A stretch of 64,000 bases of DNA from positions 27,124-91,123 of the forward strand of contig UQWP01000003.1 in NCBI GenBank assembly GCA_900544825.1. Reading direction: 5' to 3'. The stretch comes from an uncultured Prevotella sp. Lineage in GTDB: Bacteria > Bacteroidota > Bacteroidia > Bacteroidales > Bacteroidaceae. The translations under genes and the position numbers were made by a program. Below the pieces are notes generated by a model that ran no database searches, had not been told where the DNA came from, and saw only the letters and a list, made by a program, of their open reading frames with translations. Below are positions 49,546 to 58,514 of this stretch, piece after piece; positions within the stretch are counted from its first letter, which is position 1; each line of letters opens with the position of its first letter.

Positions 49546-52482
49546 CTATTTGCATAGTCCGGCATACGGACAATACTCGCAGCGTTTCTTGTCGCTGGTA
49601 GGGCGCAGTGGCAAGGCAGGATTGTAGATGTCGGCTATCAGACTGCGGAGATGCGCCAAGAAGTCTTCTTCATACGCAGCTATATCTTCTACCTTTTCCT
49701 TGCCCAGTTTAAGGGTTGGGTCGTAGTCTTCTGCGCCTGCATTCTGTATGAATAGCAAGCCTGGTGACACGGGATTCTGGGCAGAATTGTATCTTTTGCT
49801 GTTCTTGATGATCATCGAGTAGAGGAAAGCCTGCAGATAATAATCCGTATGCTTGCTCAGTGCCTGGGGAGATGCCGAGAAAATCTCTGCTATATCCTTA
49901 GGATGTGTTGTCTGTGCTCTTCCCGTCTTGTAATCGATGACTCTGATGCGCTCCGTGATGTTCGATATAGGAGAAATGGCATCCAGTCGGTCGATGAAAC
50001 CTCCGATCTTGAACTGCTTTTCGCCTCTGCTTGTACTGACTTTCAGCGTATCTGAAACCACCAATTCCATACCGATGATGGTGAATGGAGTCTGGCGCCG
50101 GTCTATGGAGATGAGCTGTCGCAAATAGCTGGCTATCACCTCTTTGTTGATGAGCTGCAGACCATTGTATTTCGGATGATAGTCGTTGTTGCCTACTTTG
50201 AAGAGTTCTTCTCTGAAGGCCTGATCTACCAGTCTATCTACCAGCAGCTTATCCTTCATTGCCTGGTCCAGGTTCTCAGCCGTGATGACGATTGGGCGGA
50301 TGAGCTGCTGCTTTCCTTTCTCATCTGTCTGGATATCGCTCTTGCTGGCAAAGCCATAGTAGAAGAGTTCTGCTGCCCGATGGAAGATGTTTCCGAAGAT
50401 GCGGTTATCTACTTCGTCTTCATCAATTTCATCCGGCTCCAGCAATCCCTTTACATATTTATAATAGAACTGCTTCTGGCATCTCTGGTATGTATTGAGA
50501 AAAGTAGGTGTGAGCATTCTTACGTCGTCAAGCACCTTCATCACTTCATCTGTCTTCGGCTCTTCGTCGTATGCCGGGCGAAGGGGTTTCTGACCTGCGA
50601 TGAGAGTCTTGCGGACGATAGGATGCTGACTTTCTACCATCAGCTGGAGCATGAATCTGCTCATTTCGCCCGACTGACCATCTTCCGTAGCATTGTTGTA
50701 GGTAAGCGTGATGTCGTGGGCACGCTGCAACATGCTGTGGAAGTAGTAGGCAAAGATGGCCACCTTGTTTTCTACGGTGGTGAGGCCGTAAGCCTTGCGC
50801 AGGGAGTAGGGGATGAATGAAGAGTCGTTCACGCCCTTTGGTATTTTGCCTTCGTTGCAGGATAGAACCAGGATATGATCGAAATCGAGGTTTCTGGTTT
50901 CGAGTACACCCATTACCTGTATTCCTTCTGCCGGCTCGCCATGGAATGGTATGCTTGTGGTCTGGATGAGTTGCTGTATCAGTCGCTCCAGAGTGATGGT
51001 ATCTACCTCAAGGTCGCCGGAAGTGATGAGTTCCTGCAGGCGGTTGAGTAGGGTGTAGGTGCGATAGAGTGATTCGTGGAATAGCGGATCATTCAAATCC
51101 TTTGCCTGGGTTCCTATCATGCGCAGAATATCAAGCAGGTAGCTGATGAGCTGCTTGTTATAGCTGCCTCGCGTGGCTTCTGTTGTCTGCTCTTCCAGGT
51201 TTCTGAAAAGAAGAGAGAGTCCTTCATCTCTATCCATGCTGAGAAAATCGCGCGATGGATAGAAGCGTTTCTGCTCTTCCAGCTTTTCAAGCAGGTCGGC
51301 ATATCGGGAGCTGATGAATCTCGTATAGGGATGGCGCAAGGCTGTGAGCACATGATGAAGACGGTAGGTCTCGCTATGCTGTGGATGACCTATTCCCTGC
51401 AACTGGATGAGCTGCTGGATGAGACTGTAGAAAGGTGTCTGCTGCAAAGGATAACCTATCGTGATATTGACGCTTTTCACCTCTTCCGGAAGTGAATGTA
51501 TCACACTCTGCAAGAGGTTTTCATCGCTCAGAACGATGGCAACGTTGCGCCCCATCTTGTAGCGCTTGTGCTCCTTCAGCCAGGCGTTTACGTATCTCGC
51601 CTGTATGTTCTCTGTCGGTGCAGATATGTAGGTGATATCCTTGTTCTTCGACATGTTGTCGTAGATGTCTTTCTGCGGATAGCTGGCAAGTTCGTTGGGA
51701 TAGAGCTTCAGATACTGACGGATGTAGTGGCCGGCTTCATTCTGTCCCTCCATATAGTACTTGTCGTAATCCCAGTAGAAAAGGGCCTTGCCCTGTTTCA
51801 TCAGTCGGTCGCATAGTGTCTGTTCTACTACCTGCATCATGTTGAAACCGATGAAGAGATACTTCTTGTAATGGAAGTCTATATCTTCATCGTTTACTAC
51901 CTTGCGGTAGAGCGCTCCTTCATAAGCCAGTTGCTGTTCGGCAAGTTTCTGGTTGAATCCCACGTAGATATCGTAGAAATGTGACCATAACTGCAGGAAT
52001 CGCTTTTTCAGTTCTGTATTGTGATCATCCGAGAAATTGCTGAAGAATTTCTTGATCATTGCTTTCTGATAGTCTGTGAGATAAGAAACATCGTCGAGTT
52101 CGTGGATGTCACTCAGATTGGCAAAGAGCAGTTTGGCATCTACCATGTTCTTATCTACATCGTCAAAATCGGCAAGGAGGAGCTGGCCCCAACCGTAAAA
52201 ATGGTCGAGGGTCTCATCAATGCCTGTGCATGCTACGAATACCTTGTGCAGGTCGCAGATAGACTTGATAGGGTCAGCTACCTTCAGCTCGGAATGTCGG
52301 CGGAAGAGGTCGCTGATGGTGATATATGTGGGAGTCCAGATCGGTTTGCCTGCCAATTGCGCCAGATAGGTATTGAGGAAGAGCGCTGCACGTTTGTTTG
52401 GAAAGACCACAGCGATGTCGCTCATATTGGTGCCGTATTTTGCCAGCATATCCTGGGCTACTGTTTTCAAGAATGCTTTCAT
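49546..52482 (-). CDS. addB: AddB-like PD-(D/E)XK nuclease/inactive helicase
   Basis: 978 residues; partner of the AddA helicase in resection of double-strand breaks before RecA loading. The N-terminal 650 residues are a degenerate UvrD-like fold; the Walker A position reads FPNKRAALFL, so it is probably not an ATPase. The C-terminal nuclease domain (about 690-978) has the motif VIDYKTGRAQ. An iron-sulfur staple is likely: one Cys in RCQKQFYYKY before the nuclease and three in KRCEYCPYAGLC at the end, as in AddB/RecB-type nucleases. The upstream gene addA is 41 bp away. Confidence 0.88.
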   Translation of the reverse strand: MKAFLKTVAQDMLAKYGTNMSDIAVVFPNKRAALFLNTYLAQLAGKPIWTPTYITISDLFRRHSELKVADPIKSICDLHKVFVACTGIDETLDHFYGWGQLLLADFDDVDKNMVDAKLLFANLSDIHELDDVSYLTDYQKAMIKKFFSNFSDDHNTELKKRFLQLWSHFYDIYVGFNQKLAEQQLAYEGALYRKVVNDEDIDFHYKKYLFIGFNMMQVVEQTLCDRLMKQGKALFYWDYDKYYMEGQNEAGHYIRQYLKLYPNELASYPQKDIYDNMSKNKDITYISAPTENIQARYVNAWLKEHKRYKMGRNVAIVLSDENLLQSVIHSLPEEVKSVNITIGYPLQQTPFYSLIQQLIQLQGIGHPQHSETYRLHHVLTALRHPYTRFISSRYADLLEKLEEQKRFYPSRDFLSMDRDEGLSLLFRNLEEQTTEATRGSYNKQLISYLLDILRMIGTQAKDLNDPLFHESLYRTYTLLNRLQELITSGDLEVDTITLERLIQQLIQTTSIPFHGEPAEGIQVMGVLETRNLDFDHILVLSCNEGKIPKGVNDSSFIPYSLRKAYGLTTVENKVAIFAYYFHSMLQRAHDITLTYNNATEDGQSGEMSRFMLQLMVESQHPIVRKTLIAGQKPLRPAYDEEPKTDEVMKVLDDVRMLTPTFLNTYQRCQKQFYYKYVKGLLEPDEIDEDEVDNRIFGNIFHRAAELFYYGFASKSDIQTDEKGKQQLIRPIVITAENLDQAMKDKLLVDRLVDQAFREELFKVGNNDYHPKYNGLQLINKEVIASYLRQLISIDRRQTPFTIIGMELVVSDTLKVSTSRGEKQFKIGGFIDRLDAISPISNITERIRVIDYKTGRAQTTHPKDIAEIFSASPQALSKHTDYYLQAFLYSMIIKNSKRYNSAQNPVSPGLLFIQNAGAEDYDPTLKLGKEKVEDIAAYEEDFLAHLRSLIADIYNPALPLRPTSDKKRCEYCPYAGLCK

Positions 52483-52523
52483 TGTATATTGTTTTTTATT
52501 ATCTTTGCATTTCTTCTATTCAT

Positions 52524-55500
52524 CTATAATACTTCTTCTATTTTGTTCGGATAAACATACCAGAGGTATCCCTTGACCTGAGCATGTCCCATACTTTCGA
52601 GCAGCTTCATATAGCCTTTTATCTGGTCGTGGTATTCCGGCTTCGGTTTACCGAACTTGAAATCTACCACCACGGTTTCGTGCTCATTTTTCATCACTCG
52701 GTCTGGGCGGTGCTCTACCATGTTTCCGTCCTTGTCTGTGCTGATGATGGAACACTCATTGAAAACCTTCCATCGGTCAGAGAACCAGTCGCTTACCTTG
52801 TCTGATTCCAGACGTTTGCGAATCATCTTTTCAACTCTGTCTCGTGAGATGTTTTCATCGTAGAGAACTCCATCAAGTTCCAGCTGTTTCAGCGCTCCTT
52901 CAATATCATCTCTTGTGCGGATGGTAGAGAAGAGGCTGTGCAGTACCGTACCCATCTTGATGTAGAATTTCTGCTGTTCTTCCTGTTCATCTCCTTTGAT
53001 GAGGTCGCGGCTCTTGTTACTCTGTCTGAACTCTGGCAGCTTAGGTGAAACATTGATATCTATCTGCATCATTTCTGCAGGCATGGTAAAGACATTTCTG
53101 TTGATTTTCATCTCCATCTCTACTTTTTGCTTCGGTACCACCGGTTCGCCATATTTGAAGATGATGTCGTTGGTCTTGCTGTCTGTACCGATGCCTTCCA
53201 ACTCTACATTTACCGCGTCGGTAAGCATTTCGTATGCTTCTTTCTCTGCATCTTGCTTCAGCTTCTCAGCCACAGTTTCCAGTGATTTTTCGATGATACC
53301 CGAACGGTAGGCTGTAGATGCGCGTTTGCCGAAGACATAGAGGTTATGACTGGCTCTGGTGAATGCCACATAGAGCAGGTTGAGATTATCTACGATATTC
53401 TGCAGGTGCTCGTGATGGTAGTCATCTTCATAGATGCTTCCTTTCATCTGTTTGGCACTGAAATCTACAGGAACCAGAGGCAGTTCGTTGTAAGGTGCTT
53501 CCTGAGGGGTACACCAGATGGTGTTGGCTTTCTCCAGTTGCCAGTCGCAGTATGGCATGATGACATGGTCGTATTCCAGTCCCTTACTCTTGTGGATGGT
53601 GATGAGTCGGATACCTTCGATGCCGTCACTATGGATGCTTTTTTCGTGGAGATTGTTTTCCCATTCCTGGAGAAACGCCTCGATGTCGCTGCTGTTGTCT
53701 GTCAGGAAGGAATTCAACTTGTCGTAGAAGGCGCACACGTAGGCACTCTGCACTTTCATATCTTCAATCTCGCCAAGGTGAAGTTCAGAGAACAGTCTTT
53801 CGGTCAGGTCGAGTAGAGGCATCTCCAGCAATTCCTGACGTTTCTCTGTTATCAGTTCAATCACCTTTTCATCATCCAGATAAGTATGGGCAAACTTCAA
53901 GAGTGTGGCGCGGGCAATATCATCGGCAGGGTGCATCAGCAGCTTCAGGGCTGTGATGAGTATCTGTACTGCCTGCGAAGCGTCGAGGCGGAATGCTTCG
54001 TCTGAAACCATCTCATAGTCTGAATGCTCCATAAAGTAGGCTGCGATATCCTGGATGGTGCGGTTGTTGCGCACGAGAATAGCGATACGGTGGGTGGAAA
54101 CACCACGTGCTGTCAACTCATCTACTGTTTGCAGACAGAGTTGCATCATGCGGTCTTCTTTATCTTCAGCATCATTTTCATCGTCCTCCTGTGTCTTGAG
54201 GAGTCGCACTTCCACATATCCCTGCACCTTTTTCTTCTCCGGAACTTCCTGTTTTACATCGGCATAGGCTGTAAGCAGTTGCTGGGCTGTTTCCGGTATC
54301 GTTTCTGCCAGTTCGTTATATTCCTGCTGGGCGGCTTCTACGAAGAAGGCGTTGTTGAAGTTGATGACGTTGCGGTCTGATCGATAGTTGGTGGCAAGGG
54401 TCTCTACATCCAGTTGCTTCTTCGGATTTTCAAACTGGTCTTCTATGTTGTTGAGAAGGCGCCAGTCGCCCGAGCGCCAGCGGTAGATGCTCTGCTTCAC
54501 ATCGCCTACAATCAGGTTGCCAGCATCTTCGCGGCTCATAGTTTCTTCCAGCAGCACCTTGAAGTTTTTCCATTGTATGGTGCTGGTATCCTGAAACTCG
54601 TCTATCATCACGTGGTTCAGCTGGGTACCGATTTTCTCGAAGATGAAAGGGGAGTCGCTGCCCTGGATGAGTGAGTGAAGCAATGTCTGTGTGTCGCTGA
54701 GCAGGAAGCGGTTAGCCTCCTGGTCCATTTCTCTCACCTTCTTGTCTATGCTGCCCAAGAGGCGCAGCTGGTTGAGGTGCTTGATGGTGAGGTTGGCGCT
54801 CTTGTACATTCTTTCGAGCATGTGGCGATGTTTTTCCGAGAACTGGAGGATCGGATAGAGAGTATTCACCACATGCTGATAGAGTGGAGAATTGTTCTTG
54901 ACTTCCGACTTCTTGACCCAGTTTTCCGGACTTTCCATACATTTATTTAAAGTCATATTGTTGACGTCATCGTCTCCGTATTTTCCGTTTCTCAATTTAT
55001 TGAAGTAGCTCCAGATACCCCTTGTCTTGTTGTTGAGGTCATCAGCCGAATATCCTCCCTCTTCCAGCGCATCGAAAAAGGAAGCGGCGATTTCTTCGAA
55101 TTTTTCCTTAGCCTGGTTTCGGGTATCCTTCATCTTGTCTTTGAATGCTTCAAAGAATCCTTCTTCTTCCATTCGTTTTGACAGCTCGTCGGCGTGTTCC
55201 TTGTAGTAATCACGGAAGATGTGTTCACCGAACGACTTGATCTGTCCAATCACATTCCAGCTCTTGTCGTCTGCGATGTTTTCCTTGATGTAATCCATGA
55301 TCCAGAAAAGCAGCTTGTCGGTGCTTTCCAGACTTTCGATCAGTTCATCCACAGCTTGCTGTTCCACCTGATAATCGTTCAGTCCGATGCGCAGATTGGC
55401 TGTGAGGTCGAGCTCTCGAGCCAGATTTCGCAAGACACTCTGAAAGAATGTATCGATGGTTTCTACTCTGAAATAGTTGTAGTTATGGATGAGCAGGCGC

Positions 55501-55787
55501 AAAGCCTCTTCCGCATTCTTTCTGATCTGTTTTTCCGAAAGATGGGGGAGTGCGGCATGTATCTGTACCAGATATTGGTCTGATTCGGGCAGCTCGTGGG
55601 CAATGCCATAGAGCTGTCCGAGAATACGCAGTTTCATCTCTTCTGTAGCCTTGTTGGTAAAGGTTACAGCCAGGATGGTGCGATAGGCATGGGGATTGTC
55701 TATCACCAAGGTCATGTATTCGCGGGCAAGGGTAAAGGTCTTACCCGAACCCGCACTTGCCTTGTAAACGGTGAGTTGTGAATTCAT
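52524..55787 (-). CDS. addA: AddA-like UvrD helicase-nuclease
   Basis: 1087 residues; motor and second nuclease of the AddAB complex. Walker A is KASAGSGKTFTLAREY at the N-terminus, helicase motif II lies in MIDEFQDTSTIQWKNF, motif III in VGDVKQSIYRWRSGD, IV-VI in the second half (TIHKSKGLEYDHVIMPYCDW, LLYVAFTRASHNLYV), and the C-terminal nuclease motif is VVDFKFGKPKPEY. It is the second gene of an apparent DUF5686-addA-addB operon, 50 bp after the DUF5686 gene. Symbol by domain architecture and pairing with the next gene. Confidence 0.92.
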   Translation of the reverse strand: MNSQLTVYKASAGSGKTFTLAREYMTLVIDNPHAYRTILAVTFTNKATEEMKLRILGQLYGIAHELPESDQYLVQIHAALPHLSEKQIRKNAEEALRLLIHNYNYFRVETIDTFFQSVLRNLARELDLTANLRIGLNDYQVEQQAVDELIESLESTDKLLFWIMDYIKENIADDKSWNVIGQIKSFGEHIFRDYYKEHADELSKRMEEEGFFEAFKDKMKDTRNQAKEKFEEIAASFFDALEEGGYSADDLNNKTRGIWSYFNKLRNGKYGDDDVNNMTLNKCMESPENWVKKSEVKNNSPLYQHVVNTLYPILQFSEKHRHMLERMYKSANLTIKHLNQLRLLGSIDKKVREMDQEANRFLLSDTQTLLHSLIQGSDSPFIFEKIGTQLNHVMIDEFQDTSTIQWKNFKVLLEETMSREDAGNLIVGDVKQSIYRWRSGDWRLLNNIEDQFENPKKQLDVETLATNYRSDRNVINFNNAFFVEAAQQEYNELAETIPETAQQLLTAYADVKQEVPEKKKVQGYVEVRLLKTQEDDENDAEDKEDRMMQLCLQTVDELTARGVSTHRIAILVRNNRTIQDIAAYFMEHSDYEMVSDEAFRLDASQAVQILITALKLLMHPADDIARATLLKFAHTYLDDEKVIELITEKRQELLEMPLLDLTERLFSELHLGEIEDMKVQSAYVCAFYDKLNSFLTDNSSDIEAFLQEWENNLHEKSIHSDGIEGIRLITIHKSKGLEYDHVIMPYCDWQLEKANTIWCTPQEAPYNELPLVPVDFSAKQMKGSIYEDDYHHEHLQNIVDNLNLLYVAFTRASHNLYVFGKRASTAYRSGIIEKSLETVAEKLKQDAEKEAYEMLTDAVNVELEGIGTDSKTNDIIFKYGEPVVPKQKVEMEMKINRNVFTMPAEMMQIDINVSPKLPEFRQSNKSRDLIKGDEQEEQQKFYIKMGTVLHSLFSTIRTRDDIEGALKQLELDGVLYDENISRDRVEKMIRKRLESDKVSDWFSDRWKVFNECSIISTDKDGNMVEHRPDRVMKNEHETVVVDFKFGKPKPEYHDQIKGYMKLLESMGHAQVKGYLWYVYPNKIEEVL

Positions 55788-55837
55788 ATCTTGTTCTTTT
55801 TATTTCTTGATTTATAGGGGATATCCCGTAGCGGGTT

Positions 55838-57943
55838 CTACCAGTTTCTGAAAAGCTCGAAGCCGAAGCGGCAGCCTACGCCATCAAACTTTCCCTGTCT
55901 GAATGCTGCGAAGAAACCGAGCGACATCAGACGCGTGCTTACACCATAGCCCCATTCCGTATAAGGGTAGAGGTGCTTTACCACCAGAGCGCTGGTATAG
56001 AGTCTTTCCGATTCTACATATCTGCCTATCAGCGGAAGCCAGGCGGCAAGAATCATCGGAGATTCATAGGTGAAGTTGGCACGCAGGTAATAGTCGCTGG
56101 CATTATACCAGTAGGACGACAGCAGTTCGAAATCGCCCGACCATTCATCGTTCCAGCCTCCCGGAATGTTGTTGTCGTGGAAGTTGGTGTAATCAACGAA
56201 GTCCCAGTGTGCTCCTCTTCGGGTATAGAAACCTGTTCCGAAACGCATCGAGTACGATTGCCTGCGGGAAGAATAGAGAATCGTCTGGGCATCAAATTCG
56301 GCTCTTCCGTAGTCGATGTTGCTGCCCAGCAGGTTTTTAAATCCCTGCTCATAGTCGAGCTTCAGCACGATGCCTTTCTCTGCTTTAGGTCTCCATTCTA
56401 TTCCGATGGCTGGAGCCACAGACTTGTATCTATCCGGATAGCCTATGGATTGATAGAAGTCCGGACGGATGGCGATGCGGTCGTGCGATACCATTCCCAG
56501 TTCCATCGCCCAATGTGGGGAGAGGCGCCAGTGGTTGGTGAGTCGCATGTAATTATCCTTGAATTCCGTAAAGGTGGAATTTCCCATCAGGAGTGGAGGT
56601 ATCTCCGAAGGCGAGAAACCGCCGATGCTGTCTTTCGGATCCATGTATCCCAGCGCCTGGCGAGCCAGCTTGTTGGTGTTGATGCGGTTGCCGTTACCGA
56701 TTTCCAGCTGCAGATAACCTTCATGACGGGTATTGTAGTTGAATCTGACAGGAATACTGTAGTAGAAACGATGCTGGCGGAAACTGTAACCGCCTTTTAT
56801 TCCGGCAGAGAGCTGGATGTTGTCATTGAAGGCATACTGTCCGTTGATCTTGAACTTATACACCACACCCTTGGATTCAGAATAACCCATATATAATGGA
56901 TTGAACAGTGGGTCGATGCGGAAATAGCCCTGTTGCCGTTTGCCGAAGTCGCTGGATATTCTGTTCAGCAGGTTATCGCCCACAATATCCCAGAGCACAT
57001 CTTTTGCGAAATCTTTCTTTTTCTCTCCCTGTGCTGCGGCTTTCCTTTTTCGCTCTTCCTGTCTGTCGTAATAGATGCGATAGATCATTTCCTCATCGGT
57101 GTTCAGCTTGATAGGTCGCACTTTCGACATCATGGCGGTATCTGCGCTATTCTTGATGGTATCTTCCAGAACTTTTGGCAGATTATATACGGTGGTGTAT
57201 TTACCGGTAATCTTATTGCCCATGAAACTGAAGTTGGCGCGCATGTCACATTTGACAGGTCCCAGCGACCTGTAGCCTTCCTTGCCCATCGTCACGGAGA
57301 TGTAGAAACGGGTCATATCGTATTCTCCCTCGAAGTCGCACATCTGGATCTGTCCGTTTTGGATGCGGACGATTGCCCTGGTCTCTACCAGCTGGGTGTT
57401 TTTGATGCGTGGGTAGGCGTACACCTGAGCCATGCCATAGAGCAGCGGCGTGACGGAGTATTTGTAGTATCGTCTGTTGGAACGGTGGAAAGGGGAGAGG
57501 ATGTTCTCCTGGAAGAGGTTTTCTCCATACACATTCGGCGTCATGTAGTTGAGCGCCGCGCTCATCGTACTTTTGCGGTGTGGGATGGTGCTGAGATTGA
57601 TCAGCCGGTGGATGATAGGTGCTCCTTTCTCATCCACTTCGATGCGGTTGTAGAATTCGCTGATAAACTTTCTACCTGCTCCGTAGGAGATGGCGTACAT
57701 GGTAGGAACGAGAGCCAGGGTGGCGTTTCGCTTATTGGTACGCATCTGGAATTTGGTGTAGGCATAGCTCGAATGGCTTCCTCTTCCCGTGGTATCTATC
57801 TTTTGGGCATAACAGAAGATACGCTGCATCACGGAGTCTGTGATGGCGTCTTTAGCCTTCGCTCTTCTGGCATCTGTTGCCAGAGGAAAGCTGATAGTCA
57901 AAAGGATGACAGCCGCTATGATGCGAATCAGTTGTATCTTCAT
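55838..57943 (-). CDS. DUF5686 outer membrane protein
   Basis: 701 residues from MKIQLIRI. Signal peptide (about 1-24), then an all-beta protein with repeating aromatic strands and a terminal RFGFELFRNW, as for an outer-membrane barrel. It belongs to the DUF5686 group, often fused to or next to carboxypeptidase-like domains; the N-terminal part here (SVMQRIFCYAQKIDTTGRG, LINLSTIPHRKSTMSAAL) matches that family. Function unknown. An ATG 17 codons upstream is rejected as it lies in the -7 box. The leader holds a terminator-like hairpin. Confidence 0.8.
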   Translation of the reverse strand: MKIQLIRIIAAVILLTISFPLATDARRAKAKDAITDSVMQRIFCYAQKIDTTGRGSHSSYAYTKFQMRTNKRNATLALVPTMYAISYGAGRKFISEFYNRIEVDEKGAPIIHRLINLSTIPHRKSTMSAALNYMTPNVYGENLFQENILSPFHRSNRRYYKYSVTPLLYGMAQVYAYPRIKNTQLVETRAIVRIQNGQIQMCDFEGEYDMTRFYISVTMGKEGYRSLGPVKCDMRANFSFMGNKITGKYTTVYNLPKVLEDTIKNSADTAMMSKVRPIKLNTDEEMIYRIYYDRQEERKRKAAAQGEKKKDFAKDVLWDIVGDNLLNRISSDFGKRQQGYFRIDPLFNPLYMGYSESKGVVYKFKINGQYAFNDNIQLSAGIKGGYSFRQHRFYYSIPVRFNYNTRHEGYLQLEIGNGNRINTNKLARQALGYMDPKDSIGGFSPSEIPPLLMGNSTFTEFKDNYMRLTNHWRLSPHWAMELGMVSHDRIAIRPDFYQSIGYPDRYKSVAPAIGIEWRPKAEKGIVLKLDYEQGFKNLLGSNIDYGRAEFDAQTILYSSRRQSYSMRFGTGFYTRRGAHWDFVDYTNFHDNNIPGGWNDEWSGDFELLSSYWYNASDYYLRANFTYESPMILAAWLPLIGRYVESERLYTSALVVKHLYPYTEWGYGVSTRLMSLGFFAAFRQGKFDGVGCRFGFELFRNW

Positions 57944-57959
57944 ATTTATCAATAAAAAA

Positions 57960-57989
57960 ATCGGGTGAGGCTGAGTTGCCACACCCGAT
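57960..57989 (-). promoter_or_regulatory. Terminator-like hairpin in DUF5686 leader
   Basis: On the minus strand ATCGGGTG (57989-57982) pairs with CACCCGAT (57967-57960), directly followed by TTTTTTT, then the ATG 10 nt later. It starts within a few nt of the expected transcription start, so the whole leader is essentially this hairpin. It could be an attenuator or a 5' stability element. Confidence 0.65.
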
Positions 57990-57991
57990 TG

Positions 57992-58023
57992 CAAAGTTAA
58001 TGTAAATATCTTGAAAGTCCAAA
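57992..58023 (-). promoter_or_regulatory. Promoter of DUF5686-addA-addB
   Basis: On the minus strand TTTG (58023-58020), 20 nt, TAACTTTG (57999-57992) followed by C. Confidence 0.82.
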
Positions 58024-58162
58024 CTTTTAGCTTGATATTATACTTTTTTATCCTATAAAAATGATCTTGTAACTACTCTGCACCCATAGAAGTACCCCCA
58101 TGGGTATGAATATTCGTCTTACTGTTATTGTATTATCTTTACAAGATAAGAGCTTCGTAAAA

Positions 58163-58279
58163 ATCCCTTAAAGAGATATTTTCAAACCCTTAAGGAAAAA
58201 TCTTTTTTTCCTTAAGAGAAAATATAAAAACCCTTAAGGGAAAAAATGGAATCTCTTCTTCTCCCATTTTACGGGTGTT
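58163..58279. repeat. 22-bp-phased CCTTAAGG array (copy B)
   Basis: Cores CCTTAAAG (58166), CCTTAAGG (58188), CCTTAAGA (58210) and CCTTAAGG (58232) with an exact 22-bp period. The spacers and the following 40 bp align with copy A at 10549-10664 (ACGGGTGTTT here, ATGGGGCTTT there). The rest of the gap 57944-58322 has the DUF5686 promoter and an ACCCAT/ATGGGT hairpin at 58082-58105. Confidence 0.85.
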
Positions 58280-58322
58280 TGAGAAGTTTTTTATTCGTTT
58301 GGAATAATATTTACATAGCTTT

Positions 58323-58514
58323 TTAGCAGGCTATGGCAGCCGTAAGGTCATGGCTCAGCAGATGTGTGGCACTGGCCAGCTTTTTCTCTGAGATATGCAT
58401 ATAGCGCTGCGTGGTACTGATGTTTTTATGACCCAGCAGCGTGGAGATGGTATATAGGTCGGTGCCCTGTGCCTTTCTGATCTTCTTATCCCGAACTGAG
58501 GTAAGGACTCGCAC
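58323..58514 (-). pseudogene. Tyrosine integrase remnant (C-terminus only)
   Basis: About 50 recognisable codons of a site-specific recombinase: GTDLYTISTLLGHKNIST followed by TQRYMHIS, which contains the conserved LGH and the active-site Tyr (QRYMH). The catalytic Arg boxes and the whole N-terminal part are missing; homology starts near 58485 right at the junction with the DUF3575 fragment. It therefore cannot be active. It is divergent from the fimbrial genes, as integrases often are at such loci in Bacteroidales. Confidence 0.82.

Noticed and set aside
48758..57943. Defence island (helicase plus nuclease genes)
   Set aside because: The large genes match AddA and AddB, housekeeping repair enzymes, by motifs and pairing; no other defence genes are close.
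56933..57955. Plus-strand frame of 340 codons opposite the DUF5686 gene
   Set aside because: Antisense shadow; composition fits the reverse of the real gene.
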